Source: Blattamonas nauphoetae (taxonomy: Eukaryota; Preaxostyla; Oxymonadida). From it: a DNA stretch of 64,000 nucleotides. The stretch spans positions 124,001 to 188,000 of the forward strand of contig JARBJD010000018.1 of the NCBI GenBank assembly GCA_033064195.1. Reading direction: 5' to 3'. Positions 50,501-58,833 of this stretch are shown here, piece by piece (position 1 is the first letter of the stretch; the number at the start of each line of letters is the position of its first letter). The notes below the pieces were generated by a model, which worked only from the letters and a program-made list of their open reading frames with translations, ran no database searches and had not been told where the DNA came from. Both the position numbers and the translations under genes were made by a program.

Positions 50501-51521
50501 TCGGACAGATGCATTCTCGTTCAAACTGAGTGAGAAACAAGCACGATCGTTGACAATGCAGAAGACGCTTCCCTGGCTGATCCCACTGATCGTGTCTCTC
50601 GTTGCCCTCCTCCTGCTCGGGCTGCTTCTGTGGTTCTGCTGCCGACGCCGAAAAACAACACAAAGCGAAGAGAAGACGGAAATGCAAGAACCGGAGCCTC
50701 TCCCCATCGAAGACGAGAAAATCGACATTCTCGATCCAACCAACCAATATGTCCAAGCGCATACTCACATCGACTCGGTGACAGATTCATCGACAAATAA
50801 CGTCACACACAAGAACGATGGACAGATGTCGTCCACACCGAGTCAGGTGTCGCTTGTGGAGGCGTTGGTGTGTGGGCACAAGTTGGAGCTGTCGATTGTG
50901 CGAGAACAGGACACGCTGTACAACGCTCTTCATGTGAAGAAATCGCTGATGACACCAAAGGCGGTTGTTCGGAGTCAGCTGGCACTTGGACTGATGAAAG
51001 TGGCGAGTGCGAACCGATCGACAGACATTCTGCAGAAGCTGTCGTCGCATTGGGTGATGTTCGATGCTCATGGGAATGTGTGTCTGAAGACGGAAGAGCC
51101 GAAACAAACGGTGCCTGTTATGGTTGCGGCGAATGGAGGAGAAGTGGAAGTGTCGGCGTCGAAAGATGGGCAGCGATGGAGAGCTCCAGAAGTGACGAAG
51201 GCGGAAGAAGGGAATGATTTTGGGAGATTGATTGACGGGAACAAAGCGGCAGTTTTTAGTCTTGGCCTCATCTTGTGGGAAATCGAGACTGGTCTTGTTC
51301 CGTTCGGGGAGCTTGATGCGATCAACGCTCAGCGACAGATCGGAACAGGCACGCTTCCGAAGATGGAAGGAGTTCATGCCAACATGGTGGATGTGATATC
51401 ATCGTGCCTTCAACTGGATCCCGACGACAGACCAACGCTGTCCTCCGTGTGGTCAGTTCTGTGCACTCTATCGGATTCAGGTGACGTGATGGAAGACAAC
51501 GAACAGGTTGAGACACACTGA
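44502..51521 (+). CDS. Receptor-like pseudokinase 3 (intact)
   Basis: 2339 residues from the ATG at 44502, which opens a signal peptide (MIIGRSALIVIQIISVTLGT); the frame is also open a little upstream, without a better start. It is a close paralogue of receptor 1, colinear over its whole length. The ectodomain has RLSQTCIGVSVSQSVGALQN, NTIVQDHNIGGSYHFQNN, GGA-type beta-helix turns (GGAVAIATA, SGGAVSAQT, FVSNTALTS), and Cys modules DCSFSSPCGSL and WCGDVTFPCASL. The membrane helix is at residues about 2023-2048 (LPWLIPLIVSLVALLLLGLL). The cytosolic tail ends with RWRAPEVTKAEEG, FSLGLILWEIETGLVPFGEL and DDRPTLSSVW. SSHWVMFDAHGN replaces the catalytic loop and DFG is absent, hence pseudokinase. 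No introns are needed over 7 kb, in contrast to the neighbouring seven-exon gene only about 210 bp upstream. Confidence 0.92.
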   Translation: MIIGRSALIVIQIISVTLGTDFYSLNSQPISLYSLVTNEWKNTVDPLIEHHYKLQSNIYFADSLPLHSSCIDLVGSVSTTLTHSSNVHFRLNVPESSSKYRQINKHVSGSILDLFNSTLCLSSFQMDLTSKQTSPLSSNRNDRSPRTSFSLSTVISSSLSISDCTIVSCGWISPMIVTSESSLASPSIVMVSRTRLVSPKGHVAPLTKLMSSDPSFCVSVIVKSSELSSQQLTSGNNVLFNFSPSQSSSMKFCEISTCIESCNIVNLTSLKSTPLVPARRLSQTCIGVSVSQSVGALQNTIVQDHNIGGSYHFQNNSIDSSISTPWARKDVFITSAFSDIIKDELEFLNPPYTFKGEEYNQDQSHIYWSVSTFNHLIIPTRFKYATTANPITYTDCSFTKMTEEQPEPYSQYSSGGSAIRLLSQAPLSITNCTFTECQSQLGDGGAILVTSLDYTFSTTISISASRFVECKSISNGGAVAIATAGSHSITRSSFTSCEAGASGGAVSAQTCAVSFSEFVSNTALTSCGGLSISSTASLMYCHFEGNTAQQDPDWKIINPHNSLSTAFGCTQSSDSEATDDVLFVVSGVEGGDCSFSSPCGSLSAALLKVGASESKEIKLGTGSFGEAHIVASSSPTICGYRRKNDWDSDQNSSSFSLILDTPGTVTLTALDLVPVAGAAIVKSTADVSVSLNNLRIVGVDGISSAPFAFSAGTISYSYCHFESLSSMKCSLLSVSNTADVNIEKSLFHQIESSSSVISVVEGGLSLSQVIFRHLTRTSGLGGAALDCERVTSLTLAAQFSHCHSKTGLCGAIHLNENDLSHVSFSTTIFNLNCGRDDTVAHDLHLSTITVDAISSFSEFSSLSNSPHVVDDSGGSSSFQPPSAFSVFDNLDYRKQVTSSTNSFTTTEMEELDLTPFVGAVSSVHFSLCTSRGEITSIRPVECSSRFVTVYSGSISFDSTLTQSSQTDGTLFTMKSSSSLSISNTVVIISTKQTDPMITIDSISSLSLSNSILSSDGGLSNRAFCQSEGNVMISGTSIVSITFTTHSCFETRGGSFTMNSMSTFPLCCVTNLSTSGNGALINAKNAYVTVDQIPIMDCRATNGGAIFVQNCSISSYDSTYFRCSATQRGGAVCIDNKNSEYLSVSLTLKQVINCSADMGGGLYLYSEGSAHITIGQSDWMVFMQYFFYPSFAGCTARQGGGLFIDGDATNGRPYFMTPKYFNNTFAEGSDIFISKAFADSLAADLEDYLWSVCNYLYSFSGRSWDDDGVFRHIEVEGYPEFSRNLRAPLMEVYASDSPPEPFNASGPIRQFNTLSYFLPYCHIKTDTGKYLPVPIYFQSTLYFFETGKVTKQAIVLMMSNVEWSPVENVAVRHGQGQIETGIPLVEIAEEGSVEFSTTKFEWTIDNHLCRLVSPSAHSSISGCTFDVQFSMNIPLIECESGTLEITSSSFAMETTPTGLFHSLVSSSSSASLASNGKSGIEIEMSDVSFNDLTIQPNTAGVVELHDADRIRLDHVSFVNVLNTEGNNGTRIVVHGRNLAKVIECVPNSDFPRHSTGFDTLYHTLDEDETIGSLYRSPTLLLFLSFFSNHSILVHSIGRDGVWCGDVTFPCASLDESDLHLTDSFLCTIAVVDVAQLKGEVDLTWDKTDIVSKGGDKSRVEVSGSGRLVNVAANLAHSLNLNSLAFSLASGRTDALIQSRSGMLTVTSCSFSSASPLNSKLLEVTGGSVELGKIDLSSISFSNTLLSFSTFVNVSMNNLAHRECLAGTLMSFEGKGKTESHVELRDCTFTGKNEKASQNDDSLCFWTSSLIEIVSCSFESFSSTYSHLSQGGMHVVSSTVTMTGGESVGNNALSSAFPNMQRNILCEKDSLIELGTDPLDTTSLWISTDSECVVKSDNGSDVSNPFFIPTLTVKSCKSSFDKKTGTYAIQLKGILLIPCGLTLVVSESTASSNPEPVRIALSTERTTEWTETSITMKVTSSELNGLGEKSEWVGYLEFGETGRTDAFSFKLSEKQARSLTMQKTLPWLIPLIVSLVALLLLGLLLWFCCRRRKTTQSEEKTEMQEPEPLPIEDEKIDILDPTNQYVQAHTHIDSVTDSSTNNVTHKNDGQMSSTPSQVSLVEALVCGHKLELSIVREQDTLYNALHVKKSLMTPKAVVRSQLALGLMKVASANRSTDILQKLSSHWVMFDAHGNVCLKTEEPKQTVPVMVAANGGEVEVSASKDGQRWRAPEVTKAEEGNDFGRLIDGNKAAVFSLGLILWEIETGLVPFGELDAINAQRQIGTGTLPKMEGVHANMVDVISSCLQLDPDDRPTLSSVWSVLCTLSDSGDVMEDNEQVETH

Positions 51522-52238
51522 CAGCAATTTGACCCTCTTCATTCAACATCATTCTTTTCTCTCACACAATATCTTTATCTGATAGTTGTATGGTTTTATT
51601 TTCTTGATGTGCCGTGTCCTCGTGCTCCACTTCATCTTCTTCTCCCAACGCCACTGTTCTTCGTTTCGCTCTCGTCCATTTCACCACGGCACACGAACTA
51701 ATTCTCGACATTCATCCAAACACACCTGTCGACAACACCGTTTTCCAATTGTTTCATTCATTCGTCATTTCATTCATCTTCATTCCTTTTCACTTTTGTT
51801 CTCTGTTATTTCTTGACCTAACTTCGATTCCGTCATCGTCATCTTCAGTCACTTTCCACATTTCCATTTCTATCAGCATACTCTTCATCTCGTCGTGCTC
51901 ATCTTTTTCAAGTAACCAGCCACGATGGATTCTGTTCGCTTCCGATTCATATTCTCCCATATTGACGTCTCTGTCGCATTTTCTTCCATCTCATCCTTGT
52001 GTTTCCATTCATTCATGCTTTGTTGACCTATTTTTTGGCATCAGCGCGGCTGTACATGCACTGCTTCTTCTGAAACGATTTCCACTTTTTTCTGTTTCTA
52101 TATTACTCGATCTCTTGTTTTCTTTTGATAAAATCTGCTTTAAGCGAGATCAATCATAGACGAGACACTTGTGTCGAGAGAACCCATACTTTGTGGAATC
52201 CATTGTCAATCGCAACAAAGAGATCAAAAAACTCCTCG
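51522..52238. other. Spacer between receptor 3 and copy D
   Basis: T-rich DNA of about 0.7 kb. A 181-codon frame (51614-52159) encodes a hydrophobic Ser/Phe-rich sequence that looks like translated pyrimidine tracts and not like a protein. The last bases (AACAAAGAGATCAAAAAACTCC) are the shared leader of the seven-exon family. Confidence 0.4.
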
Positions 52239-53380
52239 ATGGGTTCAGAGCAGTCTGTTCAGAATGGTAATCTCTCACCGAGTGCTTCGAACCATCCAAT
52301 CAATGGCAATTTGGTTTGTTGTTTTCGTGATTCATTTCTCTCCTTCTTAGTTCAACATCTCCTCCCTTCTCGAAGTATTGCAATGTGATGATGAAGGTAC
52401 AATTGTTGACACACTCCGAGAGTTGCAGAAAGTGGCGTCTGGTGTGTACTCATGTTGTATTCATCGATTTGTTGTTGACTGTTTTGGATATGTTGGATTG
52501 TTTTAGAAAGTGGGTCGGATGACAGTTTCGATGATTGGTGTCGATTTCTGTCTCCATTGTGTTGTGGTCCACACTCATCTGGACTTGTGGTCTCGTTTTC
52601 TGTTTTGTTCATTCTCGCTTTCAGGCTGAACTGATGAAACTGCTTGAGATTCTTTGTTTGTGGTTTTCTTGGTTGTGATGGTGCCTGTCGCTTTTGTCTT
52701 CTTTTAGATTCGAAATCACCTTCATTCGTTCGAAAATCGATCTCTTCCGAAATCCCTTCGTTCATCTTGAACGCGTTTGGGGATTGGTCTCACTGTGCTG
52801 CATTGGAATCAGTGTGTTGATTTCATTCCTCTTTTCTCTTTGTTTTCAGTGTTGTTCTTGCATGGAATCACTCTTCTTCGAACCTGAAATCGTCGACTCG
52901 CTTTTCTTCCTTCAAAAGGACTTGATCATTTCCTCATTCAACAAAATCGGAAAATCATCGCCTCCGCCTGCAGTCCTCACCACTTTGGCTCGGATTTCTC
53001 TCTTTCCCCATCTCAGAATCGCCTTCAACTCTCTCGATGCTCTTGACAATAACATCGAACGAGATGTCACGCCTATCACACTTCTCCCCTCACCTATCTT
53101 CCCATCATCTTCCCCATTCCAACAATATTCTGGTCTCTCATTCCTGGCTGCTCTGACAAAGAAACTCCGAATCGTTTTCTCCGAATTCCAAACTAATATC
53201 CCCACCGATCCTTCCCACCTCCCAAAATACCTCCTGCTCACGAATGATGATCCTTACCGAATCGTCCGTTCACTTGACTTCATTTATATTTCGTCTCGAC
53301 TCCCACTTCACCCCTTGCTGGCAACTCCTCCAATCGAAGTGTGTTTTGACTCTTCCCATCATTTTTCATAATTTCAGGTT
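52239..53380 (+). pseudogene. Seven-exon helical-protein family, copy D (lacks last exon)
   Basis: Exons 1-6 are complete and open: 52239-52313, 52351-52441, 52507-52586, 52625-52655, 52708-52811 and 52850-53338. The start is MGSEQSVQNGNLSPSASNHP. Exon lengths equal those of copy B. Intron 6 (53339-53377, 39 nt) is also complete, with its acceptor. Then homology to exon 7 ends within about three bases and unrelated TGTCCAGT-rich repeat DNA begins. The last exon, more than half of the protein, is missing and is not found elsewhere in the window. Spliced RNA would encode about 295 family residues. The break next to the splice acceptor may reflect a repeat-mediated rearrangement. Confidence 0.85.
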
Positions 53381-53842
53381 GGCCTGTTAAGCTGTGTCCA
53401 GTCGAGGTGGGATTGTCCAGTCCAATGTCCAGTTTCCTATTTGGGCGATGTGAGATCTGACCCATGATTTTGGTAATTTGGCTCCGAACATATTTTCTCC
53501 GCGGGGATTGTTAACTGAACGATTTGTCGTTGTGTACATGAAATGCACCCCAAATAAAACCAATTGAAAGAAAAAGATATTTCAGTTTACAACTATGCGA
53601 GGATCTGTATTGTTGATGTGAGATCTCGTTTTCTTGATGATATCTTGTCAGTTGGGCCGATATGTTCCTTTCCTCCCATGAATATAAAAACGCCGCTGCA
53701 GTTTATTCATCTGTATTTTCCTGTGAACGACGTGCTGGGCAGTCACAATCGTAACATGTGCGATGAGGAGTGATGCAGATAACCAACACGGGGAAAGAAC
53801 TGGAATGAGATAGAGGAAAATGAATGAGGCATGCGGAATGAC
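53381..53842. repeat. GTCCAGT-rich repeat fragment after copy D
   Basis: The first 60 bp (GGCCTGTTAAGCTGTGTCCA and on) resemble the right end of the repeat near 58690, in inverted and partly in direct orientation. The rest has no recognised gene. Bases 53835-53842 are the left target duplication of the next element. Confidence 0.5.
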
Positions 53843-55574
53843 GGTAAATGGCAACCTAACGGTCAAACTCAAAACCACTTAAAAAGACATTTATTCCATT
53901 TCACTAATTCATATATTGATGTTTTTCCACTTTTTAGGGTGAGCAAACGCCTTGATCGGAGTCCAGACCCATTTTTGTAAACCAAGGGTTGATCAACCTT
54001 CTTGACCGAACGAGGTACCTTTTCGTATTTAACGTACTCGATTTAACCCGCAACTCCGGATAAACCCACACCCTTGATCTTCAGCCCAGAATTCGGACAT
54101 ATTCCCAGTTTTATCATTATTTCGCTGGAATTATGTCACAGTCTGTGCTGGAGAACACTTAATATCAAGAAATGAACAAGAAAGGGTCGTTGATCAAGAT
54201 CACGACCATAATATTATGAAACCAAAATGTGTCATTCGAGTGTCGATGATGGAAGGGCCAATCGGTGCCCAAAGGTAGTGAGGAAGGAGGGAAGGGCAGT
54301 GCCGGCAGCGTTGTCTCACCAGCCGTCGCGCGAGGTCCGAGAGAGCGACGCTAAACTTGTGGTTCTGCTGGGGATCGGATGAGTGCTTTGCGGCCGATGT
54401 TGTGCCAGTGGAAGCAGGATTTCGAAGTTGCTGGCGAGTGGAAGGCGGCGGTGGAGCTCACTTCATACTCAACGATTTGGTGAATGCGAGACTTTTGAAC
54501 GATTCGATACAACAGTCGGCCTCACTATACGGAAGTGATTGAGCGATTGATCACAGAGGAGACGGTGACACTGAGTGGCTGGTGGAGGTGGGCTGTCTCG
54601 ATGAGCACGATTCGAAGTTGGAGGGACACACCGGCGCCTGCATCTCCGACGGCATCGCCCTTCGACCTGGTTGGGCAGCAGTTCGAGCGGATAGAATCTA
54701 CTGTGCCGACGGTCCTACTGATAGCTGGGAATGGAAGCAGACATATTTGCTGTGTTTTAGCCGTCGTCTGAAGTGGAGTCGCTTTCGCACGCTCAGCTCC
54801 GGATCCTGCGGGATTTGATTGTGGACAGTCGGCTCTCCATCCCCACTCGCTCGACCGACACTCCGCCTCATCCGCCAGCTGTCTGACCGTCTTCTGATGC
54901 GCAGCTGACTCATTCGGAGCTTCTGACACCGCCCGCCCACCATAACCGGCCGATCCGTCTCGTTTCACTTGGGAACTTCAGACAACACCGCTTGTGCGTG
55001 TGATGGAGTCGGAAAGTGAGGAGGGGGGCGTCAGTTGATCCAGGATTCGTTTGCCTTGTACTACAGCGATGTGGAATTGTGAGGGATGGGGAGGAGCCGC
55101 GACAGGAGCAGGAACGGCTGGTGGATGGTGGGAGACGAAGCCGAGCACAGAGAGAGACGAGGAAAGGAAGAGAAAGAATAAGAAGAAATGAGAGATGATG
55201 AGAGATGAATGAAAAAAGTCAACAGATGATCAAGACAGATCTATAATGACAGTCGAACACACTTTGGCTTCTTTGGCGGATTTCGATCTGTTTTCCGTCG
55301 ATCAGGTCGAAATTGAAGTTTCCAACTGTGTGTGTGGGTTGTGAGGTAAATGGAGAGAGGAGAGAAGAATATGTGTCCACAAAAAGAGATCATGAAAAAG
55401 AATGAAAGACGACAACGAAAGGTGACGAGTTGATAAACAATGAACAGCATACGTCTTTTCCATGTTGGTCGGAGTTCAACTGCATCACTTCTAACAATCG
55501 CTCATCTGTGTACGATAGCCAGGACTAATCATGAGATGTACAAGTACAGTCAAGGTACATATGGACGGGATTGC

Positions 55575-56410
55575 TCGTCGTCGTCCACAAACCGCCACTT
55601 TTCCACTTCTTCCTTGTTTATACGAATAGCTGCAGTCTGTCCGAGATTCACGCATGGTGCATTCGTATTGACGATGTATTTTGAAGGAGAGACGCGTAGA
55701 TGTGCCAATGAGTTTGTTTTAGGAGTGGTTTACTCGGATGTTCACTCCCACTCTCCTTCGTCGATTGGGAACGTTCGATCGGTTGGATAGAGGCTTCGGT
55801 GGGATGTTGCTTGGATGATCTACGTCTGTGTCAATTTGATTCCATCCTCTTCGAACTGCTCGAGGGAATTCGTTCCTGGCCACAAGTGAGGTGTGTTCTC
55901 CAGTTTTCGAGGCGGCTGGTGATGAAAAGTAGGATCAAATCGTTTCAGACGAATGACTTGGACAAGGAACTCCGATGTGATGTTTGAACGAGAGAGAGTG
56001 AGGCGAACATGGATTAGGATTTCCACATTCGGTCATCCTTCAGAATGAAATTGCCGCAGGTCCCATTCCCAAAGTATCAACCGACATATGGTGCGGGACG
56101 ATCAGGAAGTGAATGGAGATAATTTCCGAGGGCTGGGGAGGGAGAAGGGAGAGAGTGAAAAAATGGGAGGATAAGTGCATGGAGTGAGAAATTAGGGAGA
56201 GAAAGAGAAGTGAAAGATCACAAGAATTGTCGGAAATGATAAAAACACACTCACTGCAGATAAGGTTGTGTGGCTCGCTCTGATTTTGCGTTCATTCACT
56301 CCTTGTGTGATTTGGCGAGTGAACGAAGTGAATTGAGACATGAGGTCCGAAGAATGCACGATGGACGTTGTGATGATCGTGTAATGTTCTGGATGGAAGT
56401 TCTGAAGCGA
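55575..56410 (-). pseudogene. Decayed fragment of a kinase-SPRY family gene
   Basis: The DNA on the minus strand aligns by eye with the SPRY-like repeats of the gene at 58.8 kb: the stretch around 55580-55660 matches the coding DNA for TAIRVNMRTREARLFVDDEE, that around 55740-55790 matches the DNA for HPIDEGEWELK, and that around 56045-56105 matches the part for GIGGDFILWDG. No long frame survives, so the relic is old. It is inside the inverted-repeat element, which suggests capture of a host gene piece. Confidence 0.65.
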
Positions 56411-56669
56411 GCTAGTTCATTCATTTTAAATTGTTGATCAGTCCCAAATTGTGGATGGTTGAAGCGAAGACAACAGAATTGAACGACAATAATGTAGATT
56501 ATGACTTCAATTTTTGTTCCCTCTTGATTTCAGAAAGATAAACTCTTAAGGTGACTGTGGTGATATGAAAATGGAGTTGCTGGTTCTCCCGAAGTTGCGT
56601 GTTTATCCGATGATGTTTACACTTCACAAAGATCCTTTTTTCTACGTTTCTTTTGATAATTCTCTAATA

Positions 56670-56713
56670 GTCTTCACAGCCCCCCCTGCTCTTGAGCGGG
56701 GGGCTGTGAAGAC
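56670..56713. repeat. 16-bp-stem GC-rich hairpin
   Basis: The stem GTCTTCACAGCCCCCC pairs perfectly with GGGGGGCTGTGAAGAC across a 12-base loop (CTGCTCTTGAGC), which can itself form a few pairs. It is far more GC-rich than its surroundings. It lies within the inverted-repeat element, about 100 bp before the tRNA relic. Its role is unknown; it does not match the histone mRNA stem-loop. Confidence 0.85.
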
Positions 56714-56805
56714 GATCCGACATTGTGAAAAAGTGACAGGAAAAAGGATCGGGTGAAGTGTGAATAGAATATGCAAACAGGAAAAAAAAAAATTGAACAA
56801 GAATA

Positions 56806-56886
56806 GTGTAGGAGTTGTACGGAGCACTTCTACTCATAAGGTCCAGGGTTCGATTCCTGGTGGATCCAACTTTTTCTCTTTTTTTT
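56806..56886 (+). pseudogene. tRNA relic with intact B box and Pol III terminator
   Basis: The 3' half is tRNA-like: GGTTCGATTCC (56847-56857) is a perfect B box, the T arm CCAGG/CCTGG pairs fully, and TGGATCC with an unpaired A forms the 3' acceptor strand. Before it, GTGTAGGAGTTGTACGG and AGCAC recall a D arm, and CTCATAA a possible CAU anticodon loop. The 3' strand of the anticodon stem and the 5' acceptor strand are missing. T runs at 56871-56886 would end Pol III transcription. Most likely a decayed tRNA (Gln- or Met-like) or the head of a SINE. Confidence 0.5.
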
Positions 56887-57180
56887 GAACAATTTCATTT
56901 GATTGGAGTCATTAAACGTTAAATCATCACTATTTACCAATTATTTGAAGAAATACTCTCTGAAAACGTTGAATTCTAGTCAATTATGACTTTCAAGGCG
57001 ATTGTGTAGGGATTGAGTTAGATCAACCCTTGGTCACAATCTGTGGATACACTGAAGGATCGAAGGGTTTGCTCACGTTAAAAAGCGAAAAAATGACAAT
57101 AAATGATATAGTGAAATGTATTAAGCAACAGTTCATCAACTTTTGAGTTTGACCGTTAAGTTGCCAGTTACCGGAATGAC

Positions 57181-58325
57181 AAACAAGAGAAATGTGGACA
57201 TCCGGAGGTGTCAACAACAATCACGTTCAAAAAGACATACTGACCCGACTATCAACCACAGTGGTGAACAGAATCATCATCGACACCGAGTTTCCCGAAG
57301 TTAGAAGAGTTGTGCCACAGTAGCCCAACTGCTTGGAGAAATAGTTCGATGAGTCACAGACAGCCTTTTTGATTCCGCCAAGACAGTTACGCGGTACTTC
57401 TCTGATGGATTGGTTCGAGCACACACAGTGTTGATACTTGTGGAGATGAGGGCTTGGGTGTGGTTGAGAGTGGAGCTAAACATGATACCAAGAATCATCA
57501 CAATTGCTGTGAATATCCGTCAAGGTCTCCAGAATACAAATTCTTGCATTTGACAGCAATTCTTTGGAAATATGCGGATGATTCCAAACAGGAGCAGAGG
57601 CGTGTCCAGAACTAAATCAATGGTGATCGAGTAGGTCAGTGCTCACCAATGCGTTTGGACAAATATATCTGGAAGATGAGGAAAAACATGAGAGAGAACA
57701 TACTGTAGATGATGAATCTGCGCATACGAGCAGCAGAGATTCATATTCCAATGAACAAGAACTCACTCCCCCACATTGTGAGGAGGAATCATGCAATGAA
57801 TCTCAGTTGCTATGAGAAGAGAAGAATTAAAAGAATGAGCAGAAGAAGCAAACAAACATTGATTAAGACAACAGGGAAGATATGAATGATCACACAGATC
57901 ATCCCAACGATTGACATTGCCGCAGAAGCTACATGAATACAGAGAATATCGGATTCCACATCACAAAGTGAAGAAACTCAAGTAAGTTGATCTCACCAGT
58001 GAAAAAGTCACTTATCATCGAGGCAGAACTTGGAGGAAAGGGTGCGAAACGAAGGCTGGAACAGAAAGGAATAAAAGAAGAATTCAGAATGAGAAATTCA
58101 CACATTTGAGTTCAAGCATAGAGATTCGATGGTGAAATCAATCGTGGGGTGAGAGATGTTGTGTCTGGGGAGGAATGAATGAATTCTAGATCTGTTGACT
58201 TTGCGTCGCGATTTATGACCCCATGGTATTTCAAACCCGAGACGAAGTCGCCTAGTATTCAAAAAAAGTGAGAGAGACATGTGAACATCAAACCGTAATT
58301 GAGATGAGGATGTAACTCAATCCCT
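57181..58325 (-). other. Spacer with possible ABC-transporter membrane-domain relic
   Basis: On the minus strand around 57860-57960 a hydrophobic frame reads MSIVGMICVIIHIFPVVLIN and on into Leu-rich sequence, preceded by a piece like DVESDILCIHVAS. This resembles a helix pair of an ABCC membrane domain. Other short pieces around 57300-57480 (SSTLNHTQALISTSINTVCA) may belong to it. All frames are broken. I could not establish the identity, and it may simply be AT-rich spacer. Confidence 0.3.
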
Positions 58326-58327
58326 TA

Positions 58328-58690
58328 ATAGGTGTCAATTGGACAGTCCAGGACTGGACGGTCCATTGGACAGTCCAATTTGGCCGACTCGTCAAAACCT
58401 CAATAAACGGGATGCACTAATTGAGGAGACCTCAGAAAATACCTGCCATCGAATTGTCCAATGGTGTCCAATGGTGTCCAATCATGGGTGGATCAAGCCG
58501 ATGGTTCCTCCTCATAATATTGACTCCGATTCAAGCAATTTCACTCTTTTTCGTGTTATTATTGTCAAATCTATGTCAAATTGAACGAAGAAGTGCTTTA
58601 AGGATGAAATGAACAAGATGAATAATGTGTGTCCAATCGAGGTCAACTGTCCAGTCCAACACTGGACAGTGTCCAATCCACTTAACAGAC
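58328..58690. repeat. TGGACAGTCCA-rich inverted repeat element
   Basis: About 360 bp with imperfect inverted ends built from GGACAGTCCA-type palindromes (ATTGGACAGTCCAGGACTGG on the left, CTGTCCAGTCCAACACTGGA on the right), plus two tandem GTGTCCAATG units at 58458-58485. Related sequence lies at 53381-53440, directly after the truncated copy D. It is probably a MITE-like or satellite-like repeat. Borders are approximate and no target duplication is visible. Confidence 0.55.
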
Positions 58691-58833
58691 CAAGACTTGA
58701 TCAACCCAAGATCACGGAGTTCAAATCGTTAATTTCCAGACAAAACGAAGTGATTGACGATCTTTGTTTGACCAATTCATCTGTTTGTGTGAAGGAAACT
58801 TGGAAAATGAAATGAGATCCAACTACAAAGTGA

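Larger units (their letters stand above)
53843..57172. mobile_element. 3.33-kb terminal-inverted-repeat element with 8-bp duplication
   Basis: The ends are inverted repeats of about 155 bp (53843-53998 and 57021-57172) with moderate divergence. Tips are GGTAAATGGCAACC on the left and GGTAACTGGCAACT read inward from the right. GGAATGAC is directly repeated on both sides (53835-53842 and 57173-57180). Eight-base duplications occur in hAT, P and Merlin elements, but the GGTAA tips are not typical of hAT, so the family is left open. No transposase is seen. The interior holds a GC-rich stretch (54.3-55.2 kb) with no clear protein, a decayed SPRY-gene fragment, a long hairpin and a tRNA relic. It looks like a non-autonomous element carrying host sequence. 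Confidence 0.75.

Noticed and set aside
51614-52159. Hydrophobic 181-codon membrane protein
   Set aside because: The hydrophobicity comes from TTC/TCT-rich pyrimidine tracts; no regular transmembrane pattern or family match.
54300-55200. Protein gene in the GC-rich interior of the 3.33-kb element
   Set aside because: Frames of 60-150 codons overlap on both strands without recognisable domains; high GC alone lengthens random frames.
56670-56713. Histone mRNA 3' stem-loop
   Set aside because: Stem length and sequence do not match the 6-bp histone stem with a 4-base loop, and no histone gene is near.
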